Source: an uncultured Lachnospiraceae bacterium (GTDB lineage Bacteria; Bacillota; Clostridia; Lachnospirales; Lachnospiraceae). Taken from it: a DNA stretch of 30,902 nt. The position numbers and the translations under genes were made by a program. Location of the stretch: NCBI GenBank assembly GCA_910587305.1, contig CAJUKV010000041.1, positions 1-30,902 on the forward strand. Direction: 5' to 3'. The notes beneath the pieces are model-generated. The model did not search any database and was not told the origin of the DNA. It saw only the letters and a list, made by a program, of their open reading frames with translations. This document shows, piece after piece, positions 7,448 through 16,278 of this stretch (positions within the stretch are counted from its first letter, which is position 1; each line of letters opens with the position of its first letter).

Positions 7448-8350
7448 ATGGCGGTATATAGATGGATTTATGCAAATGCAAAAATGGAAGGAAACAGAAA
7501 AGACTATCATGTCAGAATATGCGATCCGGCCTTGGAGAGCTATAAAGAGATTTTGATTCTCCTATCGAATCGACTGTTGTCTACAAATAAAAGATATGGA
7601 GAAGCGGAAAGACAGGTCTGCTGGTTTGCCGGTTATCTGGATGAAAAGACTTATGTGGTAGCCATGGGCGGCGATCAGAAAGAGCTTCTTAATATTTCCC
7701 CGGACGGATATAGGAGCCAGCACTGTGTTCTGGCTTATGGATTTACGGGTGCGGACGTCAGGCTGTATAAAAGAAGTGACAGGATGTTCGAGCCGCTGAA
7801 AGATATTATGCGGGAAATCCAGCAGACGGGCAGGGATATGGAGCCGGGAGAAAAACAAATGACAGGAATGGATTTTTCTTTCTATGGGCAGTCCCCTCAG
7901 GATGACGGCCCTAAATTTGGCCCCAATATCAGGAAAAGTACAAATGAAAACGACGACAGCTTATGGAACCAAAGCATGCGGCGGCCGGTTATGACAGGAA
8001 TCATTAGCGTTGAGGATGCAAAAAAGCTGCTTAAGCTTTTTCCCGACGGATGCATTACCGTTATGGAGGATGTGGAACTTACCTATAATGGAAAAGGGGC
8101 AGAGAGTGGGAAAAGCGTACTGCGCGAATTAGAGGAAAGAGAAGAGCGGAAGAAGAGGGAAAAAGAAAAGGCGGATAAGGAGCTGGAAGAACTAAAGCGT
8201 CAGGTAAAAGATTCCCAAAAAGAATTGGAAGAACTAAAGGCGGCAAGGCAGAAAAAAAATAATATGGGGGCGTTACTTTGGTTTATCGCCGTATTAATCT
8301 TTTTCGCGCTCTTAGTTCTTTTTTTGCCTGCGATATATGAGGGGGTATAG
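7448..8350 (+). CDS. 'MAVYRW' domain paralogue with C-terminal membrane anchor
   Basis: 300 residues from ATG 7448, chosen because AAGGGGAG lies 7 bases upstream and the start matches the paralogue at 6115 (MAVYRW in both). Residues 1-215 repeat the shared domain (KDYHVRICDPALESYKE, MGGDQKELL, PDGYRSQHCVL, RPVMTGIISVEDAKKLLKLFP). A coiled coil of E-L-K heptads follows (about 230-275), and then a single C-terminal membrane helix (ALLWFIAVLIFFALLVLFL). The N-terminus should therefore face the cytoplasm. The gene ends two bases before the AAA+ gene, whose ribosome site lies inside this coding end. A membrane-bound versus soluble pair suggests receptor and adaptor roles; that is inference. Confidence 0.72.
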   Translation: MAVYRWIYANAKMEGNRKDYHVRICDPALESYKEILILLSNRLLSTNKRYGEAERQVCWFAGYLDEKTYVVAMGGDQKELLNISPDGYRSQHCVLAYGFTGADVRLYKRSDRMFEPLKDIMREIQQTGRDMEPGEKQMTGMDFSFYGQSPQDDGPKFGPNIRKSTNENDDSLWNQSMRRPVMTGIISVEDAKKLLKLFPDGCITVMEDVELTYNGKGAESGKSVLRELEEREERKKREKEKADKELEELKRQVKDSQKELEELKAARQKKNNMGALLWFIAVLIFFALLVLFLPAIYEGV

Positions 8351-8352
8351 AT

Positions 8353-10101
8353 ATGCATACGGCGGAAAAAATAGCGGAGGAGATCTACCGGGTATATTCC
8401 AGTGGAAAATCAGGTATTGTTCTTGAAATGGAGCATAAGCAGGAATGGGAACCGGTAATTCGGCTTCTTCTGCAAAAATACTTTAATGGGAAAGAAAAAG
8501 CCCAGGTCGGCCTGGATATTTATTATGACAAAAAGGAAGTAAACGGAAAGCTTCATTATGCGCCGGTCATTCATCAAATCGGGAATGTTGTTTCCCGCAG
8601 GCTTGAGAACGACGAGCTGGGTCTTACTAATGTTTCCACGGACAGCTATCTTGCACTTGCACTGGAAAACGCGATGGCAAAACCCGGGGTAGGCTTTATT
8701 GTGCTCAACCATTATCAGTTGATTGAGCAGCCATACAGGGTAAAACTATTGCCATCCCTTCTTAAAATACTGCGTACAGGAAATCAGGCGAAAGGCGCGT
8801 TGATTTTGATTACGGTGGATAAGCGCGAACATCTTCCGTCGGAATTACTGCCCTATGTGCATGTGATACAGGGGAGAAAACCGGATATTACTGAAATACG
8901 GGAGAATGTCGAGAAGATTGTTTCCGAACGGAACCTGGAGATCGGAGAGAGCCTGAAATGGGAAATCGTTTCTTACCTGCAGGGGTTTCATACGTATGAA
9001 TTTGAATATCTTTTCCGGGAGGCGGAAATGCTGTATGGAATGGAAGCCTTTGATGAAAAGAATAAACGGATTTTGGAGCTGATTGGAAATGAGAAAGTAA
9101 AACTGTTAGAGAAAGAACAGCTTCTGGAATGGAAAATGGTAAAGCATGTGGATATGGCCAATATGGATGTTTTGGCAGAATATCTGCAGGAAAGCGGCAC
9201 GATTATGAGAAATCCGCAGGACGCCGCGAAAAAAGGAGTGGAGGTGCCAAAGGGCATCCTGATCATGGGACTGCCGGGAACAGGAAAGTCCTTATTTGCC
9301 CAGTATGCGGCGGCAACCCTGAAAATGCCGTTGATTCGACTGGAAATGGGAAAAATGATGGGGGGACATGTAGGAGACAGTGAGAGGAATCTGCGTATCG
9401 CCCAAAAACAGGCGGAAGAAATGGCGCCTTGTATTCTGTGGATAGATGAAATTGAAAAAGGATTTGCAGGCGCCGGCGGAAAAGGAAAAGACGGCGGCGA
9501 ATATCTGCAGCGTATGACCGGAGGCTTTCTTACATGGCTTCAGGAGAAGAAAAGTTCCTGTTATATCATCGCTACGGCAAACAGCATCGACGGACTGCCG
9601 CCGGAGTTTTTCAGGCAGGGGCGCTTTGACCGCTGCTTTTATACGGCCATGCCGACAGGGAGCGAAATTAAAGATATTTTAAATGTACATTTGCAAAAAC
9701 CCGGGCGCGCTCATGTAAAGCCGGTAATAGAAGAGTCCGTTGGCAGAGTTATCCGGCTGGCAAAGGCGCAGAGACGTTTTATGACAGGAGCGGACGCCGG
9801 CGCATTGGTTGCCAATGTCTTTCGGCGGCTCTATCTTGATTTTGATAAACAAAATGAGATAACGGATAAGGAAGAGTACGATAGAAAAAATCTGGCTGGC
9901 GTAATGGAGAAAGAATTTGAAAAAATGAAGGTTTTCAGCGAGACAAATGGAAAGGAAATAGCACAATATGATAAGGCGCTGAAGGAATCAAATTTTATCA
10001 ATGCGTCGTCAGCCCAAAATGCTTTGGACCTGGACTTACAAAGGTACGATGAAAACCTGCAGGACTTTATCGAGAAAAAGCGAGAAGAAATAAAGCGATA
10101 G
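8353..10101 (+). CDS. Ycf46-like AAA+ ATPase
   Basis: 582 residues. Residues 1-200 look like the degenerate N-terminal P-loop-fold domain of Ycf46 proteins (GVGFIVLNHYQLIEQPYRVK ... ALILITVDKREHLPSELLPYV). The AAA+ module follows: Walker A GLPGTGKS (306-313), Walker B ILWIDEIEK (D365, E366), sensor 1 Asn in IIATAN (410), and the second-region-of-homology arginines in RQGRFDR (421-427). The C-terminal lid domain runs to about 500, then a charged tail (EKKREEIKR). All catalytic residues are present, so it should hydrolyse ATP, probably as a hexamer that remodels a protein. It is tightly linked to the upstream gene (2-base gap). Its substrate is unknown; the GTPases or membrane proteins of the cluster are natural candidates. 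Confidence 0.85.
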   Translation: MHTAEKIAEEIYRVYSSGKSGIVLEMEHKQEWEPVIRLLLQKYFNGKEKAQVGLDIYYDKKEVNGKLHYAPVIHQIGNVVSRRLENDELGLTNVSTDSYLALALENAMAKPGVGFIVLNHYQLIEQPYRVKLLPSLLKILRTGNQAKGALILITVDKREHLPSELLPYVHVIQGRKPDITEIRENVEKIVSERNLEIGESLKWEIVSYLQGFHTYEFEYLFREAEMLYGMEAFDEKNKRILELIGNEKVKLLEKEQLLEWKMVKHVDMANMDVLAEYLQESGTIMRNPQDAAKKGVEVPKGILIMGLPGTGKSLFAQYAAATLKMPLIRLEMGKMMGGHVGDSERNLRIAQKQAEEMAPCILWIDEIEKGFAGAGGKGKDGGEYLQRMTGGFLTWLQEKKSSCYIIATANSIDGLPPEFFRQGRFDRCFYTAMPTGSEIKDILNVHLQKPGRAHVKPVIEESVGRVIRLAKAQRRFMTGADAGALVANVFRRLYLDFDKQNEITDKEEYDRKNLAGVMEKEFEKMKVFSETNGKEIAQYDKALKESNFINASSAQNALDLDLQRYDENLQDFIEKKREEIKR

Positions 10102-10159
10102 AAGGATGATAAAAGATAAAATATATCCATAAATATATAAATAAAATACAATTAAAATA

Positions 10160-10188
10160 TTGACAAAATATATTTAAAGCATTATTAT
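10160..10188 (+). promoter_or_regulatory. Sigma-A-type promoter
   Basis: TTGACA (10160-10165), a 17-base spacer, then TATTAT (10183-10188), in a very AT-rich gap of 128 bases after the AAA+ gene. It gives the last gene of the cluster its own expression. Confidence 0.7.
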
Positions 10189-10229
10189 ACAAATATAAGA
10201 TAAATAATCTATATAAGGAGGAACAGCAA

Positions 10230-11459
10230 ATGACGAATATCGATAAAAATTTGGAACAAATGGTTCAGGACAGGCATCAGGGATCTGCTTTAGAAGAAGT
10301 TATCGAGAAAACGCTGGGAGAGGAGATGGCAGGCCGCTGTAAGGAAATTGAGGAAATGGTCGATGATTTTTCAGCCCGGATCAGCAGGCTTGAGAAAAAA
10401 TATGCAGGAATGGATTTGAAGATGGCCGTATTCCATGAACTTGACGAGCAATGCGGCGACGACATTGCCGAACAGTTTTGCAGGATTTCAGATGTGAAGT
10501 TTGCCGCTTCCCTGCGAAATCTGGAGATATCAAAAGAAAGGCTTAAGGAGCAAGGAGAGGATATTGCATTTATTCGTGAGGCCCTTGTCAGAACCCATGA
10601 TGAAGAACAGAAAATGGCGGCAAATGCAACGGTGGAGGAAGTGGCCGCACTGAGGGAAGAGCTGGCTATGGCCCTTCCGGACGATCAGGAGGGAATCCGG
10701 GATTCTATCAGACAAATGGCGGCGGATGAGAAATGGGATACGCTTTTGAAGGAAGCGGAGGCCGCGGCCGGTGGGATTACCGATCAGGCAAGAAAAGATA
10801 TTGCCGTTTTGGTTGCGGTATCATATTTAAATGAGCATCCGGAAATGTCAGCGGAAGAAGCTGCGGCCATTGGGGTGAGTCAGACTTCGGAAAGCTCGGC
10901 CATCCTGCTCTGGCTGGTTGGCGGTGCGGCGCTGGGCGTTGCAGGGTTTGCAAGTGTTTTTTTAGGGATAGCTTTTGGTGTTTGGCCGCTGATAACAGCA
11001 GGTATCGTAGAGCTTGGCATTTCCGCGGCCGTGATCAGCGGATTGGTTCTTCTCTCTCTCGGGAAGGAGGCGGCAAAAGCAATGAAGGAGGCGATTCCTC
11101 ATGTGAAAGCAGCCTTTGAGAAATGCCGTCCGTATCTTGAGAAGGCGGCGGCAAAGGTCAAATTTGCGCTGGCAAGTGTAATTGGTATTGTAGCCAATCA
11201 TGTTTTGCGCCCTGCTATCTATTGGGTGAGCAATGAGGCTGTTCCGGTCATGAAGGAAAAGGTTTACCATCCGTTAAAACGCAGACTGGCAGCGCTTCTT
11301 GAATGGCTAAAGGAGAAGAAAGAGCAGGTAGTGAATTTTGTAAAAAATGCCGCGGCTCCGGCGTCGGACGATGCTGCAAAAGAACAGGAAGAGGTTAAAG
11401 ATTCCGAATTTGATTCCGCATTCGAGGATGAAGAAGAACACGAATTTGAATTTGCCTAA
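10230..11459 (+). CDS. Helical protein with central hydrophobic hairpin, candidate membrane effector
   Basis: 409 residues, starting 9 bases after AGGAGG. Residues 1-215 are charged helices with coiled-coil character. Residues about 222-277 hold two hydrophobic segments (AILLWLVGGAALGVAGF and PLITAGIVELGISAAVISGL). About 280-365 is a long Ala/Lys-rich helical region, and the tail (370-409) is highly acidic, ending EDEEEHEFEFA. No signal peptide. The outline (long helices around a hydrophobic hairpin) is like alpha-helical membrane-inserting or membrane-remodelling proteins, but no family is recognised. It is last in the cluster and has its own promoter, which would suit a separately dosed effector. 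Function is inference. Confidence 0.72.
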   Translation: MTNIDKNLEQMVQDRHQGSALEEVIEKTLGEEMAGRCKEIEEMVDDFSARISRLEKKYAGMDLKMAVFHELDEQCGDDIAEQFCRISDVKFAASLRNLEISKERLKEQGEDIAFIREALVRTHDEEQKMAANATVEEVAALREELAMALPDDQEGIRDSIRQMAADEKWDTLLKEAEAAAGGITDQARKDIAVLVAVSYLNEHPEMSAEEAAAIGVSQTSESSAILLWLVGGAALGVAGFASVFLGIAFGVWPLITAGIVELGISAAVISGLVLLSLGKEAAKAMKEAIPHVKAAFEKCRPYLEKAAAKVKFALASVIGIVANHVLRPAIYWVSNEAVPVMKEKVYHPLKRRLAALLEWLKEKKEQVVNFVKNAAAPASDDAAKEQEEVKDSEFDSAFEDEEEHEFEFA

Positions 11460-11551
11460 GAGAAGCTTTCAGGCAGTCTGATAAACAGTGTGTTTGTAAG
11501 AAAATAAGCAATTTTGTACTAAGGTAGAGTAAAATCGCTTGTGCCTTTGGA

Positions 11552-11615
11552 AAAAATACCTCTTTTTTGGTAAGAATTAAGATATGACAATTCTTATCGA
11601 AAAAGAGGATTTTTA
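11552..11615. terminator. Bidirectional terminator between convergent operons
   Basis: Arms 11559-11578 and 11589-11608 pair at 18 of 20 positions around a 10-base loop. T-runs follow on both strands (GGATTTTTAT on plus; TATTTTTTCC on minus). It separates the conflict-like cluster (plus) from the M56/BlaI operon (minus). No gene is visible in 11460-11704. Confidence 0.75.
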
Positions 11616-11704
11616 TGCCTGCAGCCCTTTCGGAACCGGAAAAGATCAAAGAAAAATGGGGTAAGAAATAATTTCACACTCTCAATCATCGGTATAAAAA
11701 TGTA

Positions 11705-13483
11705 TTACGGCCAATCTTCATCGTCCCAATCATCGTCATCCGTCATACCTTCCAGCAGCCTCGATACCTCGTCCTCGGTCATGTAAGCGACATCTGCGAT
11801 TTTGTCGTCCCGGTCACGGATGATTTTGACATGGACGCTTCCCGCCGGGTTCATATTCAGGGTGTAAAAAGATTTATTGGCGCGGATGTCCAGAAAGATA
11901 TTGACCAGCTGCCCCTGATAGTAATAATTCTTGCCGTCCATGGTAACGCCCGCGGCCTTGTATTCCGCTTCCCGCGCCTCTTCCAACTCTTTTTCACGCT
12001 TATCTTTAAGCGCATCAAAATCATCTCCACGTCTCAGCTTATCAAACAGAATGGACTGGAAATTCCACTTTTCGTCCTTCAGCGCCCGGTCTAACCAGGA
12101 ATCCAGCTTTGATTCGTCCATATAATCCGTCAAAATGGAGAAAAACGCGGTTTCGCCTTCCTCATATGCTTTTTCAGAAAAATCGGTAAAGGGAGAAGAA
12201 TTTGTATTAAGCCCGGACACCGCGACGGAGAAGAAAGCAGGATCATTAGCGGTATAAAGTTTTTCAAGCCACGTCCGTTGGGCATTTTCATCCAGCCGGG
12301 AAAAGGCAATTGCAAACAGCGGCAAACTTCCGGCGCTATAGTATTTCTCTATCTGTGATAAATCGCCCTGTTCGTTTTTGACTGCTTTACTATTCGGCGA
12401 ATCCGGCTCCTTTGCCTGGGCGGGGTAAACGCCAACGAAAGCCGCCCCAAGCATTACACACAGCGACAACGCGCCTGTCAAAAGCCGGATCGTTTTTGAC
12501 TTTTTCTTAAAATTCATAATTGCACCTAACCTTTCTTTTAACAACTGCTTATTCTCACTTAAAGTAACAGCCCCGGGGCTTTCTTTGTATTTTCCAACTG
12601 CGGCCATAGCGTCCAGCAAAGTTTTCCCATAGTCCTGCCTGTTATCACATCCTATTTTAGCCAGTACTGCTTCGTCACAAGAAAATTCACATGCTTTTGT
12701 AATTTCCCGTTCCATAAGATAAACAAGAGGATTAAACCAATGCAGGCAGACTGTAATCTGCACCAACCATTTATAAAAGATGTCCAGCCGTTTACAATGT
12801 GTCAGTTCGTGCAGAACAATGTACTGAAAATCCTCTGCGGGAATCTCGGCGCTTGGCAACACGATACAGGGATGGAAAAATCCGATCAACATTGGAGAAG
12901 AAATTAGTGGATTGACACACAGTTCAACCGACTTTTTAACGCCCGCCCACTCCGTAGCGGCGGAAAGCCGATCTAAAATCCCCAAGTCCGAAACAGGGGT
13001 TAATCCGGCGCTGATATACCGTAAAAAGCTTTGATATATTGTCGCTTTTCGTATCAGCATACCCAGCGCAGCCGCCAGCCAGATCAGCCACATGTGATTC
13101 ATCAATAGCGTTACAATAACTTGAAACGGATGTTCAGCTGTCGATTTTTCCATCGGGCTATTCGCATTTTGTGTGTCCGAATTGAAGCTGGCAGCAGGAG
13201 CAATAACGTCTCCCGGAGCATTAAGCGCGTTTTGCACTTCCGATATAGGAGCGGCTCGAATGATTATTTGATCGACCGATTGATAAAGTTTTCCCATCAA
13301 ATTGATTTCCGGACCAAAGGGGAGCAAAAGCCGTAGAATCACAACAAGCCAAATATAATACTGCCATTGCCGGCTGATTTTATCTTTGAAAAGTCTCTTG
13401 CAACATAACAGCGCAAGGATGAGCAGAGCTCCGGAAAAAGACATGGATAAAAATACTTTCAAAAAATTCATTTCTAAATTCAT
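11705..13483 (-). CDS. M56-family (BlaR1/MecR1-type) membrane metalloprotease, non-PBP sensor
   Basis: 592 residues. The N-terminal half has the four-helix M56 topology with HELTH (225-229) and a downstream CEFSCDEAV segment supplying the third zinc ligand and Asp. A final membrane helix (TIRLLTGALSLCVMLGAAFV) is followed by about 230 extracellular residues. That region shows no SxxK/SxN/KTG transpeptidase motifs. It has two loosely similar helical units (FAIAFSRLDENAQRTWLEKL; FFSILTDYMDESKLDSWLDR) and ends in an acidic tail. Family members cleave the partner BlaI repressor on signal. The start overlaps the repressor stop (ATGA). The ligand is probably not a beta-lactam. Confidence 0.85.
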   Translation of the reverse strand: MNLEMNFLKVFLSMSFSGALLILALLCCKRLFKDKISRQWQYYIWLVVILRLLLPFGPEINLMGKLYQSVDQIIIRAAPISEVQNALNAPGDVIAPAASFNSDTQNANSPMEKSTAEHPFQVIVTLLMNHMWLIWLAAALGMLIRKATIYQSFLRYISAGLTPVSDLGILDRLSAATEWAGVKKSVELCVNPLISSPMLIGFFHPCIVLPSAEIPAEDFQYIVLHELTHCKRLDIFYKWLVQITVCLHWFNPLVYLMEREITKACEFSCDEAVLAKIGCDNRQDYGKTLLDAMAAVGKYKESPGAVTLSENKQLLKERLGAIMNFKKKSKTIRLLTGALSLCVMLGAAFVGVYPAQAKEPDSPNSKAVKNEQGDLSQIEKYYSAGSLPLFAIAFSRLDENAQRTWLEKLYTANDPAFFSVAVSGLNTNSSPFTDFSEKAYEEGETAFFSILTDYMDESKLDSWLDRALKDEKWNFQSILFDKLRRGDDFDALKDKREKELEEAREAEYKAAGVTMDGKNYYYQGQLVNIFLDIRANKSFYTLNMNPAGSVHVKIIRDRDDKIADVAYMTEDEVSRLLEGMTDDDDWDDEDWP

Positions 13484-13860
13484 TTTTCGGGTCCTTTCTC
13501 CAACATTTTTTTCAACTCATCGTATTCCTCGTCTGTCAGCAAATCCTCTGAAATTAAATTAGAAACCAGCCCTTTTACATTTCCTTCATAGATTTTGTAC
13601 AAAAAATTTTTCGTTTGCGCCGTCTGGTATTCCGTTTCTGAAATAAGAGTAGTATATTCGTTGTGCCGTCCAATTTTCTTTGCACTTAGAAAGCCTTTGT
13701 TAATCAGTCTTGACAAAAGAACTATCAATGTGTTTTTTTGACACGGTTTTCCCCTGGCCGCCAGAGAGTCTATGATATAAGAAAACAGCGTCACCTTATC
13801 CGGGTTTCCCCATACGATTTTCATAATTTCAAGTTCGGCATCAGATAATTTTTGTACCAT
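13480..13860 (-). CDS. BlaI/MecI-family transcriptional repressor
   Basis: 126 residues starting MVQKLSDAELEIMKIVW, the typical BlaI N-terminus with winged-helix DNA-binding domain (residues 1-75, including TLIVLLSRLINKGFL) and a C-terminal dimerisation helix pair (LTDEEYDELKKMLEK). The start at 13860 is set by AAAGGAG 8 bases upstream; an upstream in-frame ATG at 13914 is not used because it lies within the promoter. The pair with the M56 protease makes a classic signal-cleaved repressor module. No beta-lactamase gene is nearby, so the regulon is probably this operon itself plus distant genes. Confidence 0.88.
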   Translation of the reverse strand: MVQKLSDAELEIMKIVWGNPDKVTLFSYIIDSLAARGKPCQKNTLIVLLSRLINKGFLSAKKIGRHNEYTTLISETEYQTAQTKNFLYKIYEGNVKGLVSNLISEDLLTDEEYDELKKMLEKGPEK

Positions 13861-13881
13861 GGTGTTTTCTCCTTTTTGATG

Positions 13882-13933
13882 TATAACAAGATGTTGACAA
13901 TCAAAATATAACACAGTGTTGTACTTGTGTCAA
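13882..13933 (-). promoter_or_regulatory. blaI-type promoter with two operator dyads
   Basis: On the minus strand TTGACA (13928-13933) and TATATT (13905-13910) are 17 bases apart. Two 17-base dyads share the plus-strand pattern TATAACA-NNN-TGTTG: 13907-13923 (spacer and -10) and 13882-13898 (downstream, near the start of transcription), with centres 25 bases apart. This fits autorepression by the BlaI-type protein. Confidence 0.75.
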
Positions 13934-14161
13934 GCATGTATAAACTGGTTTTTCTATAATTGAAAATGTAAAATCTATACAATCCTTGAGTTTATGCAGT
14001 TTTACTCCGCTGTTATTATTTACGGTCTTGGGCCGCTCTTAGTAACATTCTGCTGCTCATAATAGTTGTGACGGCCATAAACAAATTTCAAAAAATGCCT
14101 AAAATATAAGGAATCTTTCAATGAAATGTATCTCTCAATAGTTGGATTGGCTATTTGTTGT

Positions 14162-14190
14162 TTGAGCTTTTATTCTATATGTGATATTAT
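14162..14190 (+). promoter_or_regulatory. Candidate promoter for the NACHT gene
   Basis: TTGAGC (14162-14167), 17 bases, TATTAT (14185-14190), 33 bases before the start codon. The remainder of 13934-14160 is AT-rich with no gene or clear structure. Confidence 0.5.
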
Positions 14191-14223
14191 TCTTATAGCA
14201 TACTACAGAAGGAGGGGGATTTG

Positions 14224-16227
14224 ATGAGCATACCGGTTATTTTAGCAGAATTGACTAAGGCAGGAGCAGTCAAATTAACTGAGGAGACTGTTAAGACGTT
14301 TATTGAAACAAAGATTAAACCTATATTTATTGATTGGGGAAAAGAAGAATCAAGATCAATCGAATTAGAAGAATGTTTAAGCGAATATTTAATAAGGTGT
14401 TATGCGAAAAATAGTATCATGACAACAATTGTATTTGGCAGAATACAGAAGACAATAGAAGATTTATATATACCATTGACGTTAGAAGAGTATAAGAGTG
14501 AAAAAGATAAGAGCGAAAAGGATGAGTGGGTTATTAATGAAGCCTGTTATGAATTATTGGATAGTTACAATAAGGTGCTAATTATTGATATGGCAGGAAT
14601 GGGGAAATCTACTATTGTAAAATATTTTGCTTGTCAGGGTGTTGATTTAGATAAGGGTATTCCTATTGTAATTGAATTAAGAAGATTAGAGAAAAATCAA
14701 ACGATATTAGAATATATACAGAAACAAATTAACTCTTACGATAAAAATATTGAAATAGCAGAAATAGTAGCCATATTAAAGAAAGGGGATTTTGTGGTAT
14801 TTTTTGACGGTTACGATGAAATTGCAAATGAGAACAAATCTGATGTTTTGGATGCAATTCAAGATTTTACAAGTAAGGCAAATAATACGAAAATCATAAT
14901 TACATCAAGGGAAGAAGATGACTTAAATTCATTAGGAGAATTTAAATGTGTTAATATAAAATCTCTAACCAATGAAGAGGCATATAAGCTAATAAAAAAA
15001 TATGATAATGATGGAGAAATTTCTAAAAAGTTAATTAAGAGATTAGAAGAAGATTCATCAATGGATATTTTGAATGAATTTTTGAAAAATCCACTTTTAG
15101 TATCACTGCTATATAAAACATTCGAGTATAAAGAAGAAATTCCGTATAAGAAAATAGATTTTTATGAACAGGTATACGCGGCTCTTTTTAATGACCACGA
15201 TAAAACGAAAGGTTCCGGATATGTTCATGAAAAGAAAACAAAATTAGATAAGTACCAATTTGAGCTAATATTAAGAGCTTTTGGATTTTTATGTTTGAAA
15301 GTTGACAAAGTGGAATATTCTTCGCAGTTAATTCATCAATTGTTAAGTCAGGCAATAGATAGATTTGTATGGTTGAAAATTGGTGTTGATGACTTCATTT
15401 ATGATATTACACATGCTGTTCCATTTATTCAAAAAGATGGAACCGAATACAAATGGGTTCATAAATCATTTATGGAGTATTTTGCCAGCTGTTTTATATG
15501 CTATGATAATAAAGAATCCGAAGAGAAGTACTTGAAAACGATGGCTTCTAGTGAGAACGCAATGAAATTCTATAATGTTTTAGATTTTTGTTATGATATG
15601 GATATACTTGGGTTTCGAAAGTATGTTATTTTACCATATGTTGAAGAATATATTAAAGAGTATAGAAAGCACTTTGCGCATGAATATTTTAATGGATTTG
15701 ATATACAGGCTCTAAATATTGCGAAACATATATCCGCTTTAAAGATTGAAGTATATGTTATAAATAATATTTACATAGATCAATATATTGCCTCTAAAAA
15801 AAGTAAAAATTCTAAAGAGATGAACTTAGCAAAACGGATGTTTGAAAAGAGTAGAGAATCCTTTGATCAAAATAAAAGAATAAAAATGGTTCATACAAAT
15901 CAAGATAAATTTATATATGCATATGAAGACTTTAATTCAGTAGTATATAAATTGATATCCGTCAGGCTTCCTGAGTTATTTGAAGAAATATATGTGGATT
16001 TTAAAAATACTCCATTAAAAGGAAGAGACATAGAGGTTAGACTAACGGATGATATTGATAATCCAATTAATGAAAACAAGGCTGAATTCAAAATCATAGT
16101 AGAAAATATGTTTTGTGCGGTCTTTGAACACAGCTATGCGATTTTAGATTACAGTAAATGTAAAAAACTAAAAGAAGAAATTGTAATGGAAAGTCAATAT
16201 ACGAGTAACGATATATTTGACTTATAA
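14224..16227 (+). CDS. NACHT-domain STAND NTPase (bNACHT-like, probable defence protein)
   Basis: 667 residues; the ATG at 14224 follows GAAGGAGGGGGA, with an in-frame TTG just before it as a less likely start. Residues 1-115 are a helical N-terminal region. Walker A is AGMGKST (124-130) after KVLIID, and Walker B is VVFFDGYDEI (191-200), the NACHT form with DGxDE. IIITSR follows as sensor 1. The winged-helix region includes FLKNPLLVSLLY, and HKSFMEYFA is typical of NACHT proteins. The C-terminal 250 residues carry no repeat that I recognise and no known effector domain. Bacterial NACHT proteins restrict phages. The gene is much more AT-rich than its neighbours, which suggests horizontal transfer. 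Confidence 0.85.
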   Translation: MSIPVILAELTKAGAVKLTEETVKTFIETKIKPIFIDWGKEESRSIELEECLSEYLIRCYAKNSIMTTIVFGRIQKTIEDLYIPLTLEEYKSEKDKSEKDEWVINEACYELLDSYNKVLIIDMAGMGKSTIVKYFACQGVDLDKGIPIVIELRRLEKNQTILEYIQKQINSYDKNIEIAEIVAILKKGDFVVFFDGYDEIANENKSDVLDAIQDFTSKANNTKIIITSREEDDLNSLGEFKCVNIKSLTNEEAYKLIKKYDNDGEISKKLIKRLEEDSSMDILNEFLKNPLLVSLLYKTFEYKEEIPYKKIDFYEQVYAALFNDHDKTKGSGYVHEKKTKLDKYQFELILRAFGFLCLKVDKVEYSSQLIHQLLSQAIDRFVWLKIGVDDFIYDITHAVPFIQKDGTEYKWVHKSFMEYFASCFICYDNKESEEKYLKTMASSENAMKFYNVLDFCYDMDILGFRKYVILPYVEEYIKEYRKHFAHEYFNGFDIQALNIAKHISALKIEVYVINNIYIDQYIASKKSKNSKEMNLAKRMFEKSRESFDQNKRIKMVHTNQDKFIYAYEDFNSVVYKLISVRLPELFEEIYVDFKNTPLKGRDIEVRLTDDIDNPINENKAEFKIIVENMFCAVFEHSYAILDYSKCKKLKEEIVMESQYTSNDIFDL

Positions 16228-16278
16228 GATTGTAAACGATAGGTATGGCACACAAATAACAATGCTCGTGTCATGTAG

